Source: Paenibacillus sp. 1781tsa1 (GTDB lineage Bacteria; Bacillota; Bacilli; Paenibacillales; Paenibacillaceae). From it: a DNA stretch of 64,000 nucleotides. The translations under genes and the position numbers were made by a program. The notes beneath the pieces are model-generated. The model worked only from the letters and a program-made list of their open reading frames with translations, was not told where the DNA came from and did no database searches. Below are positions 63,966-64,000 of the stretch, piece after piece. Position 1 is the first letter of the stretch. The number at the start of each line of letters is the position of its first letter. The stretch lies in the NCBI RefSeq assembly GCF_024159265.1, contig NZ_JAMYWY010000001.1, positions 5,642,001-5,706,000 on the forward strand. The letters run 5' to 3'.

Positions 63966-64000
63966 TATTAAGTTGAACTAAAGATATTTACACTGACACT
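63966..64000 (+). repeat. Palindromic intergenic repeat, copy 6 (cut by the window end)
   Basis: The last 35 bases read TATTAAGTTGAACTA, nine bases, then TTTACACTGACACT, the left end of the repeat family in the orientation of copy 1. It begins 33 bp upstream of the sensor-kinase start codon. Confidence 0.75.

Overview
The window looks like chromosomal DNA of an endospore-forming Firmicute, most likely a Paenibacillus (inference). The clues are a giant repeat protein ending in a WIAG-like tail, a YheC/YheD ATP-grasp protein, a YjcZ-type sporulation miniprotein, a YesM/YesN plus Lpl-type sugar ABC transporter, strong AGGAGG ribosome sites, and a type B SdhCAB. I saw no rRNA, tRNA, CRISPR array, transposase or phage gene.

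Layout. 0.1-3.7 kb (-): a translationally coupled glycan operon of three family-2 glycosyltransferases, two of them paralogues with Arg/Lys-rich N-terminal tails, followed by a short RmlA/SpsI-like nucleotidyltransferase. 4.5-6.1 kb (+): a thermolysin-family neutral protease. 6.2-11.4 kb (-): a 1740-residue protein made mostly of about 135 decapeptide repeats, part of it organised as 210-bp (7 x 10 residue) super-repeats. 12-14 kb (+): YheC/YheD-like ATP-grasp protein and phosphatidylserine decarboxylase. 14-19.4 kb: AraC regulator, a MocR regulator whose PLP lysine is replaced by glutamine next to a divergent flavin split-barrel gene, an aminotransferase and a YjcZ-like protein. 19.5-24.6 kb (-): EcsA/EcsB ABC transporter, DEAD-box helicase, SDR oxidoreductase and CheX. 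25-30 kb: LysR regulator, histidinol-phosphatase-like PHP protein, GNAT acetyltransferase and two metallophosphoesterases, one Tat-exported. 30-34.8 kb: sdhCAB with a divergent LysR gene. 34.9-43.5 kb: KtrA/KtrB potassium uptake, a CPBP membrane protease, UvrC with an extra insert, thioredoxin, a 51-residue membrane miniprotein and the DnaI helicase loader. 43.7-63.9 kb (-): a large mannose-glycan utilisation locus made of sensor kinase, response regulator, solute-binding lipoprotein, two permeases, GH3, GH38, GH125, a clan GH-A enzyme and a second GH38. None of the five hydrolases has a signal peptide, so imported oligosaccharides are probably trimmed in the cytoplasm.

The main unexplained structure is an imperfect palindromic repeat of about 190 bp with no coding capacity, found at six loci (about 22.95, 26.89, 30.80, 41.19-41.56, 51.05 and 63.97 kb). 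Its core is a hairpin built on TTATCCCC..GGGGATAA and its ends carry AGTTCAACTA and TTTACAC. Copies lie in the helicase leader, between sdhA and sdhB, inside the mannosidase operon and upstream of uvrC and the sensor kinase. At 41.2-41.6 kb one copy appears to be inserted in the middle of an older one.
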